Source of the DNA: Onchocerca volvulus | Taxonomy: Eukaryota > Nematoda > Chromadorea > Rhabditida > Onchocercidae | Direction: 5' to 3' | NCBI GenBank assembly: GCA_000499405.2 | Contig: HG738138.1 | Span: forward strand, 1 to 64,000 | Length of the DNA stretch: 64,000 nt | Part shown: positions 12,001 through 25,459 of the stretch, one piece after another | Position numbering within the stretch: position 1 is the first letter of the stretch | Layout: every line of letters begins with the position of its first letter | The notes under the pieces: model-generated | Database searches by the model: none | Seen by the model: the letters and a program-made list of their open reading frames with translations, nothing else | What the model was told of the DNA's origin: nothing | Made by a program: the position numbers and the translations under genes

Positions 12001-15000
12001 AATGTATACAGGATACTGTGCTGAATTCCAATTCTTTCGCATGCCATGTTTAGCATCTCTCTACAATGAACGAAAAAATCATCCCTTGCAGACCAACAAA
12101 ATTTCATTTGGATTTCCTTTCAAAAATTTCCTTTCATTGAGAAATTTCTCGACACAAAATGAACATAGTTTTTATTTTCCAGATATTTTCCAAATATAAG
12201 CAGGATTTTGTCATCGTGATCATAGGGTAAACTTTAGACATTAAATTGAAATTTAATTATTCAAACGAAGCAAACGATGGCTATAGCTAGCAGTTCGGTG
12301 ACTTGAGATCGTTGCAAAGAATGAGATTGAAGAGCTAGACATAAATCAATTCAAATGAAGCAGTTGTTTTTGTGGAAAGAAAGCTTTGCATCCTTCAGAT
12401 AATTTGCAGAGGAATGGAAGGCAAGGAATCAGGATCAATGTTAAGCTATCATCGAAAATTTACTTCTCAAAGTTTGCATTGTGGTTTTGGTAGAAGCTGA
12501 ATATGGTTAATCCCAATCTAAAAATGCTATGATACAAGAACATTGTATTGAAGGTACGGTTAACTTTTACAAAATCTGGAGGGATGAAATTTGCTTGAAA
12601 GTTATCGAACAAATTGTTGCTGTTTAAATGACCGGAATTTGTTGCAGTTTGAGACTTCAAACAGTAGAACTTGCGATTACTGCAAGAAGCAAGAGTGTAA
12701 TGCTGTTTAAATAAATAAAAAAAATGATACGGCAAAAAAACATTACAGAAACACGGATGTCTAAAAGCACAAATTGTCTTCCCTTCCTTATTATTTCGTA
12801 TGATGTTTTGGTCATCTAAATATTCAAACGTTCCGTGGAGTTAATTTAATTTTCCGTGAATGAAGGCTTAGGAAAAGTCTGCTGGAGTAAGTTGCATACT
12901 TGCCGTTACAAAGTTGCCAGTCTAAACATTAATTTTTATATAATTTATTTTGAATGTCAATTCGAAACACTTGTTTATTACTGGTCAATTTTGAGTGTAC
13001 AAGTTCTTTGCGAAAAAGCAATGCTGTTAACAGCAGTGAGCATTGATTACTAAAGTTCCTTAGCATTTGACAATAAATTAAAAGTATCAGCAGCAGCAGC
13101 AGCAACAACATTAAAGGTGAAGTCAGATTATGCAACACAGCAGCATGGAATGTCTTTACCATCCTGGATCTGAATCTGTAAATCGGACCACAATTCCCTT
13201 CTTTCTGCTAATACTGTGTGATGATCATCGCAACATCAAAAAATTTAAAAACACAAACATCATCTGAAAGGAAGCTGCCAATATAATTCAAATATATTCC
13301 ACAAAGAATATTACTTTGTAAATACTTTCTGGAATTTCAGATCTGTTTCAGATCTAATTCCATTTTCAACTACTGGAATTAGATCGGTTTCATAAAAAAT
13401 CAGTTCAGAAGTTAATAAAAAAGAGTTCAAGTCAGTGAGGAAATTTCAAGCAGAATGATTGAAATGAGATTGATTGGAGCAAGTCCTACGCTAAACAGAT
13501 TGGAGTTATGATCACTTCCCACCTTTTTGTTTATCTAAAGCTTTGTAACCACCGAATGATGTCTGAGTGTTGGAAGGAGGGAAGCACCACCTTACTTTCA
13601 GTAATGACAAATCATCAAACGAGAGAACACCAAAGCTAATAATGCACCACTTCCTGAAGGATCTCAACGAAAAAATTCTGAATATTCCGGGCCTTCGGAC
13701 AAAACATGCCCATGTGATGAATGTGTCTATTTGTTTCAACTGGAAATAGCAAGCGCTTTCATTCTATTTTTTTTTTTTCATTCTGCTTACGGATGTTCTG
13801 TGCAGACCAGTGGGAAGTATCTGTCATATGTCAAATGCTCAGCATTATTACAGCTGTAACCATAATATTATGCGCAGTACCTCCTAACATTTTTTCCATA
13901 ACTCTACGAAGAGATTAGTTCACCATTGCCTTCTCGTTCAGTGAGGCATCTCTGTATCTCTTGATAGTGCGTAATTAGGAATAATTAGGTGTTGGCGGTA
14001 GATGATAGTAATATTGTTGTCTCTCACGGATAGTGAACCCCCGTCTAAAAACTAATCTTTTGCTTCAATTTTTAGACATGTCTACTATCCTGTTTAAAAA
14101 TTTTCCACTATCGCTATTTACAAAGCGTAATTAATTACTCAGCTGAGTCAACCACTTGTTCATGCTTCGAGCGTATTTTCACTGATTTAACACCGTCGTT
14201 CTCCTGTAAATGATCGATAAATTTTTGACCATCCTTTTTTTTTTTTGTCGTAATTCTGTCCATCTTTATGTTCAGGCCTTCTCATCACCATCCTTTCTTC
14301 TAATGCTTCGCACCAGTTCTTACCCAAGCGGATTAAAATTTTAGATTTGAGAGAAAATTGAAAGGTATTGGATTGCATGTCGTCATGCTTCCATTATGCA
14401 ACTCCACTCTTTCGAACATAATTCAAGCGATATGCCTAACATAATTTTGTAGGAGAAAGACCCATTATAGAGAAAGTACACTTTAGACACTTCCCTTCCA
14501 ATATTACCAACGCTTTCTTTTTTTTGCTAAGAAACCTTCACGGATCATTTCATCGTACACTTCGCTACAGGATGATGCTAAGGCTTTTAATGTTCCGCAT
14601 TCACTAAAATTCGCTCTCTAATAGAGTTTTTCGTGCTCACGGAGAATGTGATTGCAAACGAAACATTTTGTACAAATTGTTTTCCAAAAATTTTCCGTTC
14701 TGTTAAATGCAGCTGCATTTATCTTATTTTAACTAATTAAATGGGCTACGCGAAACAGCTCTCCACTACAGGAAACTTTACATTTAATTATTTTCAGCTC
14801 AAAAAAAGCCGCCGTTAGGACGAAACATGATATAAATTTTGGATAATTTAAAGTAGTATTGTTTTTTAGTCTAGAAATTAAACTGAGATTGGTAGGCGAA
14901 ATTTCGAGCGGCTATTCTAATTTGATGTGCTGCTCTATGCGATTGCCTGATGCTATTAGCATGAAATAAAGCACTTCAAACACAAACTAATAACTATTAA

Positions 15001-17049
15001 CCTTGTTTCAGACTTATCAAAACTGGTGGAATAACAAGATGGTTATACGTGAAAAGTTTATTACCTAATAATATGTTCCCCATCTTTACATAATTCTTTT
15101 AGAAACTTGGATAAAATGCTCCCCATTTAGTCGCCACAGCAAATGTGACGGGAAGATATATATTCAATTTCGACATAAATTCTACTCCTTCTACTCCATT
15201 AGACAAAAGTAATTCAACGCATCTCAGCAGTGTCGAATATCACAGTATATTAAAAAAACTAAATGTGACATCCTCCGGACAATGATGAACCATGATGCTT
15301 CTCTCCTTTTTCCCCATCCATAGATTTATACTTAAGGTCAATAGTCACGAACATGTTAGGCATTATTTTCATCGACATCTGTCTCCTTCTTTCCAAATGT
15401 CCTTAAAATTTCTATCCGGACTGGATCAATATTACTGCTGCACGCATGTTCAATTTTCGATACAGTGATAATATATTAAATGATGAAACTCTTACAACAA
15501 CAACAACACTTTCCTATTTATAATCAATCATTGCATAAGTCGAAGTATTAGTAGAATTTGCTGACATTTATTTCCATACGATGTCAATTTGTATGGAATC
15601 ATCTGTTCTGAATTCTTTTCGTAAAGATTAAAGAGACCAAACAAATTCTTTTCATTTCCGGACAAGTAATGATGCATAAAGCTTAGCAAATTCTTTGATT
15701 TGAATTTTACCCTATGAATTCCTGCAAACTATCTTTGCTTTGCGCACATGCAATATTACGGGGTTTTTTTTTTTTTTTTTTTTATCAACCAAAACGTAGT
15801 TTGCTCAGTCCCAGTACCGATTTTCACCAACATCTACTTCAAAAAAAAATACTGAATCTTGGTTTGATGAAAAAAGTGCTATGAAGATAATTTAAAACTT
15901 CATGAGGGGAGAGCGGCAGCAGGAAATATTTTGGACAAAAGGTAATATAAGTGTTGAAGTAAGCCGAGGAAGTGCCACCTTTTCACAGCTCTAAGGTCTC
16001 GCAGTTTGAACAGCGCGATAGCAGTGGATTAAAATTGTTGTTGTCAAGACCCCCCCCCTTCCCCGCACCAATGTGGGATTGATGGAACGCTCGATAAGGA
16101 TTTTGTCATCCTCTTTTTCCGGGAAAATTGTCACACACATATAGCGAGAAAGATGCAGGGAATCGAATAGTTATATCCATTAAGCCAGTTATGTGTTTTT
16201 TCCAGTTTTCATCCTCCTCATTTCCCAGCCAACATTGTTATTTTCATAAAAAAAAAAAAAAAAAAACGGTTGTGAAAATTTCGTTGTGTTTGATATTCTT
16301 CTCTTCATTGTTTGCAAAACATTGTAAATGATTCAAAATGGTTCAAAACGAAGTCATCAACTTTGACAAAAAAAGCAGCAAATACAATCGTTAGACAGTT
16401 GTGTTTACTACTTTTTTTTTTTTTTTTTTCATTTTCTGTGTTTAAAGAGTTTTATATCTGATGATTATGGATTAATGTTTATAGATATCTTGGTACTCTT
16501 AAAACTGTCCCTCTAATGTATACCATGACAAGTCGCAGATGATACGAGAAAATAGCTGGACGAAGTGAACCGAGTAGCGGAATAATACCAAAGGCTCTGA
16601 CAATAATAAGGTCAACAATGCTCGATTCATCTGTGAAAGCAGAAATGGACCTAAACAAGCTTAAACAATCACTTGTTGTGTATCAATATTTATGAAAAAT
16701 ACTGCTTAAAAAAAAAAAAAAAAAACCGAAACGGACATGTCAGAAACAAGTATCTTCCTATTCCATATATATCAATAAATATCAGTGTGCTTCATTGCAT
16801 CACCCACAAGATCAAGAAGAATCTTATGGTACAAATAACAAGTAATCGTTGAAAGACAAGAACAAAGGGATGCAAAAAAAATCTCCAGCCAGATTCCATA
16901 GATAATCGGATAGCAAAGAACAGTAAACAATACCGGGAGCACAAATAAGAAAAAAAAAAAACACTTGACATATTTCGATGCAAAATGTCTACTTCTCATC
17001 TCTACGTGTATAACTGCAGAGTCTATAATTCAAACATTCGAATCTACAT

Positions 17050-17097
<48 letters not shown>

Positions 17098-17241
17098 GCC
17101 TAGCCCCCTCTATAACCGCTCATAATCCGCTCAAGTCTCTTCATATTCATCTAAATTTTTGTAATGTCAACTATTCTGAATCTCATTTCAACTTCAGTAA
17201 TACTCTCTTCCAAAAGATTAGTACAGCATGCACGAGCGCTA
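9079..17241. other. Gene-poor 8-kb interval
   Basis: Between the KCTD gene and PDK1 I find no recognisable protein. All open frames are short (under about 115 codons) and none resembles a known domain. Visible landmarks are a CAG-rich run near 13087-13105, a run of eight C near 16051-16058, T or A homopolymers near 15767, 16250, 16413 and 16709, and an (AT)n microsatellite at about 17055-17095. A two-unit TTAGGC match occurs near 10221-10233. Promoter elements for the KCTD gene presumably lie in its first kilobase. Confidence 0.5.
17055..17095. repeat. (AT)n microsatellite
   Basis: About 20 uninterrupted TA dinucleotides, located about 150 bases beyond the stop codon of the PDK1 gene, in its likely 3' flank. 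Confidence 0.95.
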
Positions 17242-20009
17242 TTATCGTCGCCGTTTAGTATTTTTGATATCCAGGGAATCCGCCGGTTCCTCTGGTAATT
17301 CATTCAAATACTGTTCACGCAAAGCTTCTATTGCTTTACACCATTCCAGTGCATTTCGCTCCGGATCAAATAAATAATAAGTACGGCTCGGCTGAAAATA
17401 TAGTACAAATCAAAATGTTGACACTTCTCGGTTTTGCTTCCAAATCAATTGTGACTTTTTTCTAGCGCTAAAAAAGTAATAATGACAAACCGTATGCACG
17501 AAGAAAGTTCGAAAATTTTTCGCTTCAACTCGCAACTTCTGGCAGAACGGTATTTTGCCTTTCAGTTGCATACTTATAGGGTCCACATAAAATATATGTG
17601 GCCCTTCTGTTAGCAAAAACATCCTTCTTCGCGCGAATAATCCCTAAACCAAGTTTTCGACATTCGAATATATTAATATAACTAATTCAGTTTACTTGTT
17701 TCATCTTCTTCAATTTCAAACCTCGAAATCAGGAATTAATCAATGAAAACAGCAATAACTGCTTGACACAATGTGCACATTTTAAAACATGATGTTACGT
17801 GTGACACAATTTAAATAAAAAAAAAAAAAAAAAACATTCGTATGAAACTAATGAAATGTATCCAGACAGCAAAATGAACCCATTGTATGCAGTAAATAAG
17901 AAACTCTCTCACTTTTTTTTTTTCCTCCCAAAATATCAAAGATTACATAATTAATTCACAATATGCGACTAAGGCTGACCTTCTTTTTATCTAATAAACC
18001 ACTTTTAACGATCAAGTTGCCCTCTACAAAACGATGGTATTTGTGTTCTTTTCGCTGAATATTCAGCTTTTTTTCACGCAATCCAGCTGACTCGGATTCT
18101 TCTGTTTCCCAATTAGCTTTATTTTGGCTGCAATAAAGTTTTCCATAAATTTTGAAAGTTATAATTCACATTTGTTCTATCTATGTTAATAAATAAAACA
18201 ACCTGGAAGAACAAAAGTCCTTTAGAGAAAGACCTAGCAAGCGGGTTACTGCTGCATCATCAAGACCGGGTTCTATATCATCTGGAAAATGATAATCGCT
18301 ATGAAAGGCTGGTTCTCCACAACTGGCGGGTAAGTATGGTTTAAAAGGCGGTGGCGTTTTTGTGATCAAATTATCCCAATCAACTGTAGCAAAGTATGGA
18401 TGCGAACGAACAGTCTCACTGCCGCCTGTCTCTTCAGAACCAAGACGTTTATTAGGATCGAATACCTGAAACAAAAACAAGATAATAATAGCACAGAGAT
18501 GCTCACCGAGAGACCGGAATATAATTTATTGAATTGCAAAAAAAGTATATGCAGCTGTGAAAACGCACCAAGAACTTTCGAACGAGATCTTTGGGAAGGT
18601 CAGGGAAACCTTCAGGAAAACTGTAATCCAACTTTTGAATCTTTTGAAATGTATGATAATCATTAATTGCTCGAAATGGTGGCAATCCAGAAACCATTTG
18701 AAAAATTATTGCACCCAAAGCCCAGTAATCACATCTGGAAAGAGCGAAAACTAAGAAACATATGCTTTGAATAAATATTTTTAAAGACAATTAAAACTAA
18801 CGATGGGCCAACTTCTCCATCTACCAGTACTTCTGGTGAAAGATACTGGGCAGTACCAACGAATGTTGACCGACTACGATGGTGTTCTTCCTGAAGAGCA
18901 CTTTTCGTATCTGTTTCATCTGTAATTTTGAAAACCAGTGAAGAAATTACGCAAACTAGTTTTATAAACTACTCAACATGTAACTGATGTTTAGCTTACC
19001 TTTCTCTGAATCAATAAATTTTGCTGTGCCAAAATCAGATAACATTATGTGCCAATTTTCTCCAAGCAAAATATTTTCTGGTTTCAAATCCCTATGAATA
19101 ATGCCACATTTATGAAGGATATCAATCGCGCAAACAAGTTCAGCCGAATAAAACAAGGTTACCTGCAAAATTATGCATCAAAAGAAAAACTGATTTTTGT
19201 AATGTAGACCGCAATGTACTGCAAGTTCGTACTATATAATTCATGAACATTTACTCACTTCCGAATTAAATTTACTAAAGGAAAAAACTCCTACTAACAC
19301 AACCATATCAGCAGAAAATACCAATAACAACAACAACTTACATCTTCATCAAAGGAACCAAGACGATGCAAATATGTTAACAAATCACCATTTTTTGCAT
19401 AGGTCATAGCAAAATCTGCAAATGTTTCATGCATATATGTTTTTGAAGAAATCAACTGCAGCAAGTAACAAAATATTGCAAAACTTACAAAGACGAGTAG
19501 GATCCTGGAAAGTACAATATAAAGATACGAAATACGGATGTCCGCCGTGCAAATAAGTCAATGAAGTCATTATATCTTTCTCACGCATAACCGATATTAC
19601 CTCAAAAGTAAACTAATTCAGGCATCTTCGCTGTTAATACAAAATTTGCATCATTCATCCAAAATATCTTGCAGTAAACTTTGTTTCGTTCACTTTCTTT
19701 TCTTAGTAGGAGAAAAATCTAAAATGCACAAATTTTGACAAAAATTTGTACCTTATCATGTCGTCGAATTAAATCCTTGTTGAGCACTTTCAGAGCAAAC
19801 TCTTTCCCACTGGATACCTCACGAGCACGATATACCTGTAAGCTCAAAATAGACATAACATACACGATATTGTTATTATGCATGCATTCGCTTTCCATAA
19901 ATCTTACCGTAGAAAAACAACCCTCGCCCAAAATTTGCAAAAAAAAGAAATCAACGGCACTCTTCTGTACTGGTTGCATACCATTTTTTAACATCTGTAC
20001 CATTACCAT
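17242..20009 (-). CDS. pdk-1: 3-phosphoinositide-dependent protein kinase 1 (11 exons, 510 aa modelled)
   Basis: Exons: 20009-19908, 19835-19752, 19600-19489, 19415-19342, 19162-19000, 18919-18802, 18734-18569, 18465-18203, 18127-17980, 17643-17491, 17391-17242; all GT-AG, phases close. Kinase landmarks: glycine loop GEGCFSTV (28-35), lysine 50 in [14 protein letters not shown] (147-154), DFGTAK (167-172), activation segment [13 protein letters not shown] (196-208), and [20 protein letters not shown]. The C-terminal PH domain (about 397-500) includes [20 protein letters not shown] and [12 protein letters not shown], all close to human PDPK1. PDK1 phosphorylates the activation loops of AGC kinases such as AKT and SGK after its PH domain binds PI(3,4,5)P3; in C. 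elegans it acts in insulin/DAF-2 signalling. Residue 197 is Thr where human has the autophosphorylated Ser241. The ATG directly abuts a TTTCGCAG acceptor, so either it is trans-spliced there or an upstream N-terminal exon is missing. Confidence 0.96.
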
Positions 20010-20789
20010 CTGCGAAATCGCTGATTTTTTAATCTATAAGAATACGAAGCAGGGAATTTATTACTATTTCCTTCGGAAAAATAAAGAACTAATAATCGCT
20101 AGGTACAATCATTCTCCTTTTGAAAATAATTTGACTGATTATGTGATCGAATCCAGAAAAAATTTTTGATATCAACCATGAAAGCATTCCATTAGTTGCA
20201 TTCGTCAATTGAATATGCAGAGTTAGAATGCTACTCTCAGATAATTAACCACTGATGCGCACAACAATAACGTAATCTCACACTGATCCACAGTCAAATG
20301 AATACAGTAATACGATTAAGCGAAAGTGTAAGACCACCTGTCTGCCCACAGGCACATCTTTGTTGCACATCGCTTTATCGTTTTCATCCGCAAAATGAAT
20401 AAGCACATTTGCAGTCACTGAAAATTGTCGAGGAGTAATAAACCTTCAACTTTTGAAAGTTATGCTGTAAAAAACTTGATATCCATCTAATTATTTACAG
20501 ATGTAGATTAGACTTTGTTGCTATTACGAGAACAAGAAGCAATACGTTAGTCATCTCGGAAATTTTATCAATTCAAACCTTTGTAACCTAGAGCATGTGT
20601 TACCCAGCCTCGAATTACCCATAATGGAACTTCTTTCCAAGGAATTTAAGAAAGTTCACAACATCACCATTGAAATAAACCTGTTCTCTTATCATTGTGC
20701 ACCACTAAACAGCTACTTCCTTTTTCCCAAGCAGCATATTTATTAGTGCCAGCCAGCGAAGAAAAGACTAGAGAAATAGCCCATTTATA

Positions 20790-21195
20790 ACAGCATTATA
20801 TTGGATACAGTACCATGACGGGAATAAACAAACCATTGGTGGATGGGGAATCGCCATCTGCATCGGATACGATAGGCAAGTAATTGTGTGCAGTGACTAC
20901 TACCATTAGGTTACCGGAATGTACAACAGCCATCAAAAATCATTAGGCTCGTTATTTTCTCCTCGCGCTTCCCCATGTTGACTTCATTCTGGAAAATGTG
21001 AAAACTTATTCATTTATCAATCATCTCATTTCTCATTCACCGAAAAAAGACAACGGCTATTCTAACCTTCTGTTTGTCTTTCTCAGTAACTCTGTTCGGA
21101 CTAAATTTCAGATATGTAACATCCACAATTGCACGTGAACTCGTAAACTGCAGCAAATACAATAGACAAACCGAAACCCACCACCGCAACACCAT
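20790..21195 (-). CDS. Possible small secreted protein (unrecognised, 2-3 exons)
   Basis: Exon 1 (21195-21067) starts MVLRWWVSVCLLYLLQF, a good signal peptide, followed by about 20 polar residues, and ends at CAGAAG/gttaga. Exon 2 (20988-20915) follows a TTTTCCAG acceptor in the matching phase and reads NEVNMGKREEKITSLMIFDG. A third segment beginning near 20863 can continue the frame to a stop near 20790. I do not recognise the product. The first-exon frame is open further upstream (to 21369), so the start is not certain. On the opposite strand a 22-codon ORF (20813-20881, MTGINKPLVDGESPSASD) overlaps the third segment and could instead be the first exon of a plus-strand gene. It lies about 0.8 kb upstream of PDK1 on the same strand. 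Confidence 0.3.
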
Positions 21196-21369
21196 TCCCC
21201 GGTGTAACGAACACCTCCGCACGAGTCTTATATTCATAAACTTCGAACAACGCATGCACGTCGTAGCAATGGGACTGGCGGTCAGTGAGCAGGAATGACT
21301 GGTGGGATGCTGGCTGAGTGTTCCGTTGCATATTTTCATTAAATTCTTGCATATGCCTGAATTCGCCAC

Positions 21370-23704
21370 TCAAATGAAGAGAATGGAGGGAAGAATGGCT
21401 GTCGAAAATTACATTGCAACAGACACGAACGTGGCTCGCACGCACAAACCGACACATAATAGATCGTCGGTTGATGCGAGCATTTGCTGCAACCAGCACG
21501 AGTGATTTATGGTTCGTCATATTGGTAGTAACGCATGCGTCGATCGCTTTGCAGTTTTTGTTTACTGGTCTTGCGTCATTACTCTGAATTCTTGCCTTCC
21601 TTTCCAACTTGCAAGCTGGTTATTATTCAGCGTCGCCGCTTCCCTTCCTCCGTTTTTTGTTCCCATTACTTTGCTTTAGCTTAGTTTAGTGTTCTCAATA
21701 TGATCAGAAAAGATTCTATAGGTTAGGCTCGGATAAGAATGAGCTCCTATTGGTCCTTTCAGTGTGCTGTGTAGCATGATATTTGTAATAACAATATTAA
21801 GATCTATAATCAAATATTTAATTATATTTTTAAAAATTTAATTGTATTTAGTTCAATACTTGGGAAGAGAACTCAATGTAGAAAGGATGATATGGCGATA
21901 TTTCCAAGAATGGACGCGGAAACGACTGTATATGTCGTTAACAATAAACAGTTTTCAAAGATCATTTCAGTTCTTGTTGTTGATGATTGGTATGCCTGGT
22001 AATTGTAGAACTCGAAGAAGCGACCGCACTCCGACAGAAGATAATGATAAGGCTGAAACTTTTGTGAAAGAGCTAAATCTTGTTCTTATTGTTAAATACA
22101 CATAGCGAGCCATGTCAAAAGATTTAAAAATAAAGCATGATTGGCGATGATGGAGAAATAGATAACGACAAGTTTGAAATTAGCAAAAAGTGATCGAATG
22201 GCATTTCATAGTTAAAAAGGTAATATAGGTAATAGCAGTATGAATGGATTCCATCAGAAACGGACGGAGTATGAGTAAGATCAGTTATTTTCTTACCATT
22301 GTACAGCGTGAAAAAAAACCTTTTTTCAGTTCTGGGAGCAGTCATTGCGTGTTGTAAATAAGAATACACATAGTCCCCATTGCTGAGAAATGTTGTACTG
22401 CAACATGAAATATTCAACGCTAAAGGTCGAGAGATACTGATGAAATGGAAATTTCCCTGAATCAAATACTGCTTGAACTATGAAAGCAAACATCAACGCA
22501 TTGACTGATGATGTTTTATTAGAAAGTATCATCATTATAGCTCCAAAAAGGATAAAGCGGTACAACTGGCAAGAACCAGCAGTCCAAAAAAAAAAAAAAA
22601 AAAAAAATGAAGCATATGAAAATGTCGAATATTCTTACCTCCTCTGCAAATGGATGGAGGCTGAAGGGAAACTCGAGAACTCTACAGCTGCGAAGTAGTT
22701 TGAAGGCATGGAAAAAGAAAACTAAACACTGCGATATTAAAATAACTAGTAGTGCTTCTTCTGCACTGCTTCTGTACCTTCTTCAGTACTTTTTTTTAAG
22801 CAAAATTGGATTCTGCCCTATTAATCAATTCAGTACAGAAGAAGCTAGGTTGAATATTGCAAGTATCTGTTCGTGCTGCTTATCATCATTCCATCATTTC
22901 AGACTTAAATATAAATGATGAATGATAATCAACAACAACAAGTTTTCATCATATTGACTACTGAGATGCCTTTTTCGAGACGCTGCCTTTTTCGTAGTTT
23001 TCGAAATGATACACATTACCACACTGACTGAGCTAATCAAAAGCAAAAAACATAAATTATATGAAGCCTACTTTATTCAAGTGATTCGACAATTGACGAA
23101 GAGAGTTAAACTCAGCTATCAGAAGAAGTCGAAAGTTGTGTCAACTCCTCATAAAACGAGAGCAAAAAAGATTCCAAGAACTACAGCGCGCGCAACTTCA
23201 TCGTTTTCGCGTACTTTTAGTTTCCTTGTAAATTGTCCTATAAAGCATCTTGATTCAATGAGCAACAATCCCTGATTTAGATAGGATTCTGGCAAAGTTG
23301 AACTTCAGAGACCAGATCTTTGATCTTCATCAGGTGCAGGAGCTGTCAGGAAAATAAATGCTTCTTTGCATCATTTCCGTTAATTACAAGAAAACGTTTA
23401 ATAGTATCGAATCGAATGTGTTTTTCTTAAAGCCCATGTTGAGGTAAACGTGAGTTAATTTTGCGTCAATTTGATGTAAAAAATGATTTGTATTATTTGT
23501 TCATATTGTATCATTCTGTCCATTTCTTCAACTCGCGAGTGAAATGAGCTGATTCTTTGTCACTTCAGCTTTTCAGCATTTGTTTCAAGATGGTACACTT
23601 CACAAAATGAAGTGCAGCATGAATATTATTAACAGCAGATATTTCGTTGTCCCAGAATTTATAAAGTAAATGACATACTGTAGTAGTGTTTATGCAAAAA
23701 ACAA
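21370..23704. other. Interval without a supported gene
   Basis: Contains short overlapping open frames on both strands (longest 168 codons, minus, 21101-21607) with no recognisable motif, and a 22-base A run near 22586. The first 300 bases are less AT-rich than average and may include the promoter of the candidate secreted gene. I see nothing else to annotate. Confidence 0.4.
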
Positions 23705-23707
23705 ACA

Positions 23708-24585
23708 AGTAAGTCTAGAATAAGTGCCACAAAGTTGGCCATGATAAAAATTGCTAGCATTTGTTGTTGTGGAAGGTTTGAAAATTGATTTGAGCTGTAG
23801 AAGGAATAGATTTTTATTAAATCCTTTATTCACAATAGTAGTAATCGAATAATATGTAATTAAACAGTACAATAGAAAATCAGGCGTTTAGTGAAGTAAA
23901 TTGGGTGATGTCGATTGAGTTTACGGAGAAGAATATGTTGGAAGCTTGGACAGGAGTAGCGTGCTTTAAGATCGTCTTGATTTGAGCGAACCAATTCGAA
24001 AGAATCAAGGGTGAAAAAGTGAATTTTAATTTGGGAATTTAGTGGGGGTGTATTAAATGTTAAGAATTGGGCGTATTGGGATAGAAGACAATTGATGATG
24101 AAATAATTTTTTTTTAAAAAAAAATTGTTAACAAAGAAAAAGTGTTACGACAGTTTAATTGAATTCAAAGATAGTGACAGTTTTACAAGCGTAAGATTAA
24201 TGGATTTGTTAGTTGTAAGCGGAAACGTTTTGATGTGGTTGTAAATGGTTGCAAATTAGCATGAGATAATGCAGACAATGAAATTTACAGGTGATGACTC
24301 ATTAAAAAAAAATTTCACAAAAATTTTAATCGTTTGATTTTATAATTTTCCATAATATTTAGTTTTAGTGGAGAATTAATTTCGGTTTTCCCGACAACAC
24401 ATTCATGCGATTACTCACATGTAGGTAGATGGCGATAATGAAGATAATAATAGTGAACAGCTACATCTACGAAGTCAAGAAGTTAGTGTGTAACACGGTC
24501 TTAGTGATCTTGAACCAAGTAATTCAAATCTTTAATAGTATCCTCAGTGTCCTGAGATAAACCAATCAAAACTAGATCCACCAGA
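23708..24585 (+). repeat. Dispersed repeat split by the mobile element (partner, inverted, at 58080-58318)
   Basis: The flanks 23708-23761 and 24400-24585 together match the reverse complement of 58080-58318: GTGCCACAAAGTTGGCCATG, AAAAATTGCTAGCATTCATG, TAGGTAGATGGCGATAATGA and AACACGGTCTTAGTGATCTT are shared, with scattered substitutions. The 58-kb copy is continuous across the position where this copy carries the inserted element. The function of the repeated sequence is unknown. Confidence 0.88.
23762..24399 (+). mobile_element. LTR-like (or MITE-like) element, copy 2, with CATT target duplication
   Basis: A 638-bp element beginning TGTTGTTGTGGAAGGT and ending TTTTCCCGACAACA, giving TG...CA termini and an imperfect inverted repeat of about 14 bp. 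It is flanked by CATT at 23758-23761 and 24400-24403. The paralogous sequence near 58258 (inverted) reads GCTAGCATTCATGCGG, with a single CATT and no insert, so the boundaries and duplication are directly demonstrated. It is homologous to 1898-2586. The length, ends and 4-bp duplication best fit a solo LTR of a retrotransposon; a MITE is possible. It has no coding capacity, so mobilisation would need enzymes from elsewhere. Confidence 0.88.
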
Positions 24586-25246
24586 ATGTTGACGAAGCGT
24601 GGCGAAAAAACAAGGGATCTGAATTTGTTACTTCACTACCACCCAAAAAAATGGAGTATGTCAAATGTGATGAGGAGAGGAAAGTGGAATTTGTCTAGCA
24701 AGAAATATTTTTTTTAACATCTTTAGTGATATCTATAGTGCGTACATGTGGTGAAGGTAGCGGACTGGGAGGAAAGCAAATGACGAGAACAGAAAGGTTT
24801 GAGATGATGTTATGCTCAGCGCATGTAACTGCATAAAAATAAAGTCGAAAGCATTGCCTTCAAAGTCTGAATATTGGTAATTGGAATAACAGAATCGAAT
24901 GAAAGGTATCCAGTCTCTAGTGATATCCAAAATAGTCAATTCTATATGCACTACATCTGTTTTTTAGTTATTTCATTCAGTTTTTTGCAAAAAATTTAGT
25001 AATCTCTATCGTGCTTTGTGATGTAGGAACACAGCTATTCTGTTACGTGTGAATAATATCATACACAACGATACATAGAAACGTTCTGCTGGAAAACGTC
25101 GCTAATCGTTCAACCGGCTTACGTAGCGAGCTTCGTATGATTCCACTTTATCGGAGCAGTGTGCGGTTGGCAAACAGAATGTTGTATTGGTAAAATAGAA
25201 AAATTGTAATTCAAAACGAACCAGAAAATTCAAAGGTTCCGTGCGA

Positions 25247-25428
25247 ATGAGAGATAACAACGAAGATATATACTTACAGGTAATTAAACTCTGGAAGATA
25301 AATAAGAACCTTAAAAACTTCCAAAATATACATCAATTTTAGCCGATCTCTGATCGCAATTTTTAACAAGTTACATAAACTTAAAACAACGCATTAACTA
25401 TTTTCTACACTTTTTTCTAGGTTTTCTT

Positions 25429-25459
<31 letters not shown>

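Noticed and set aside
21101..21607. 168-codon minus-strand frame, the longest simple ORF in the window
   Set aside because: It has no motif, starts in an unlikely place and overlaps the better-supported candidate secreted exon in another frame.
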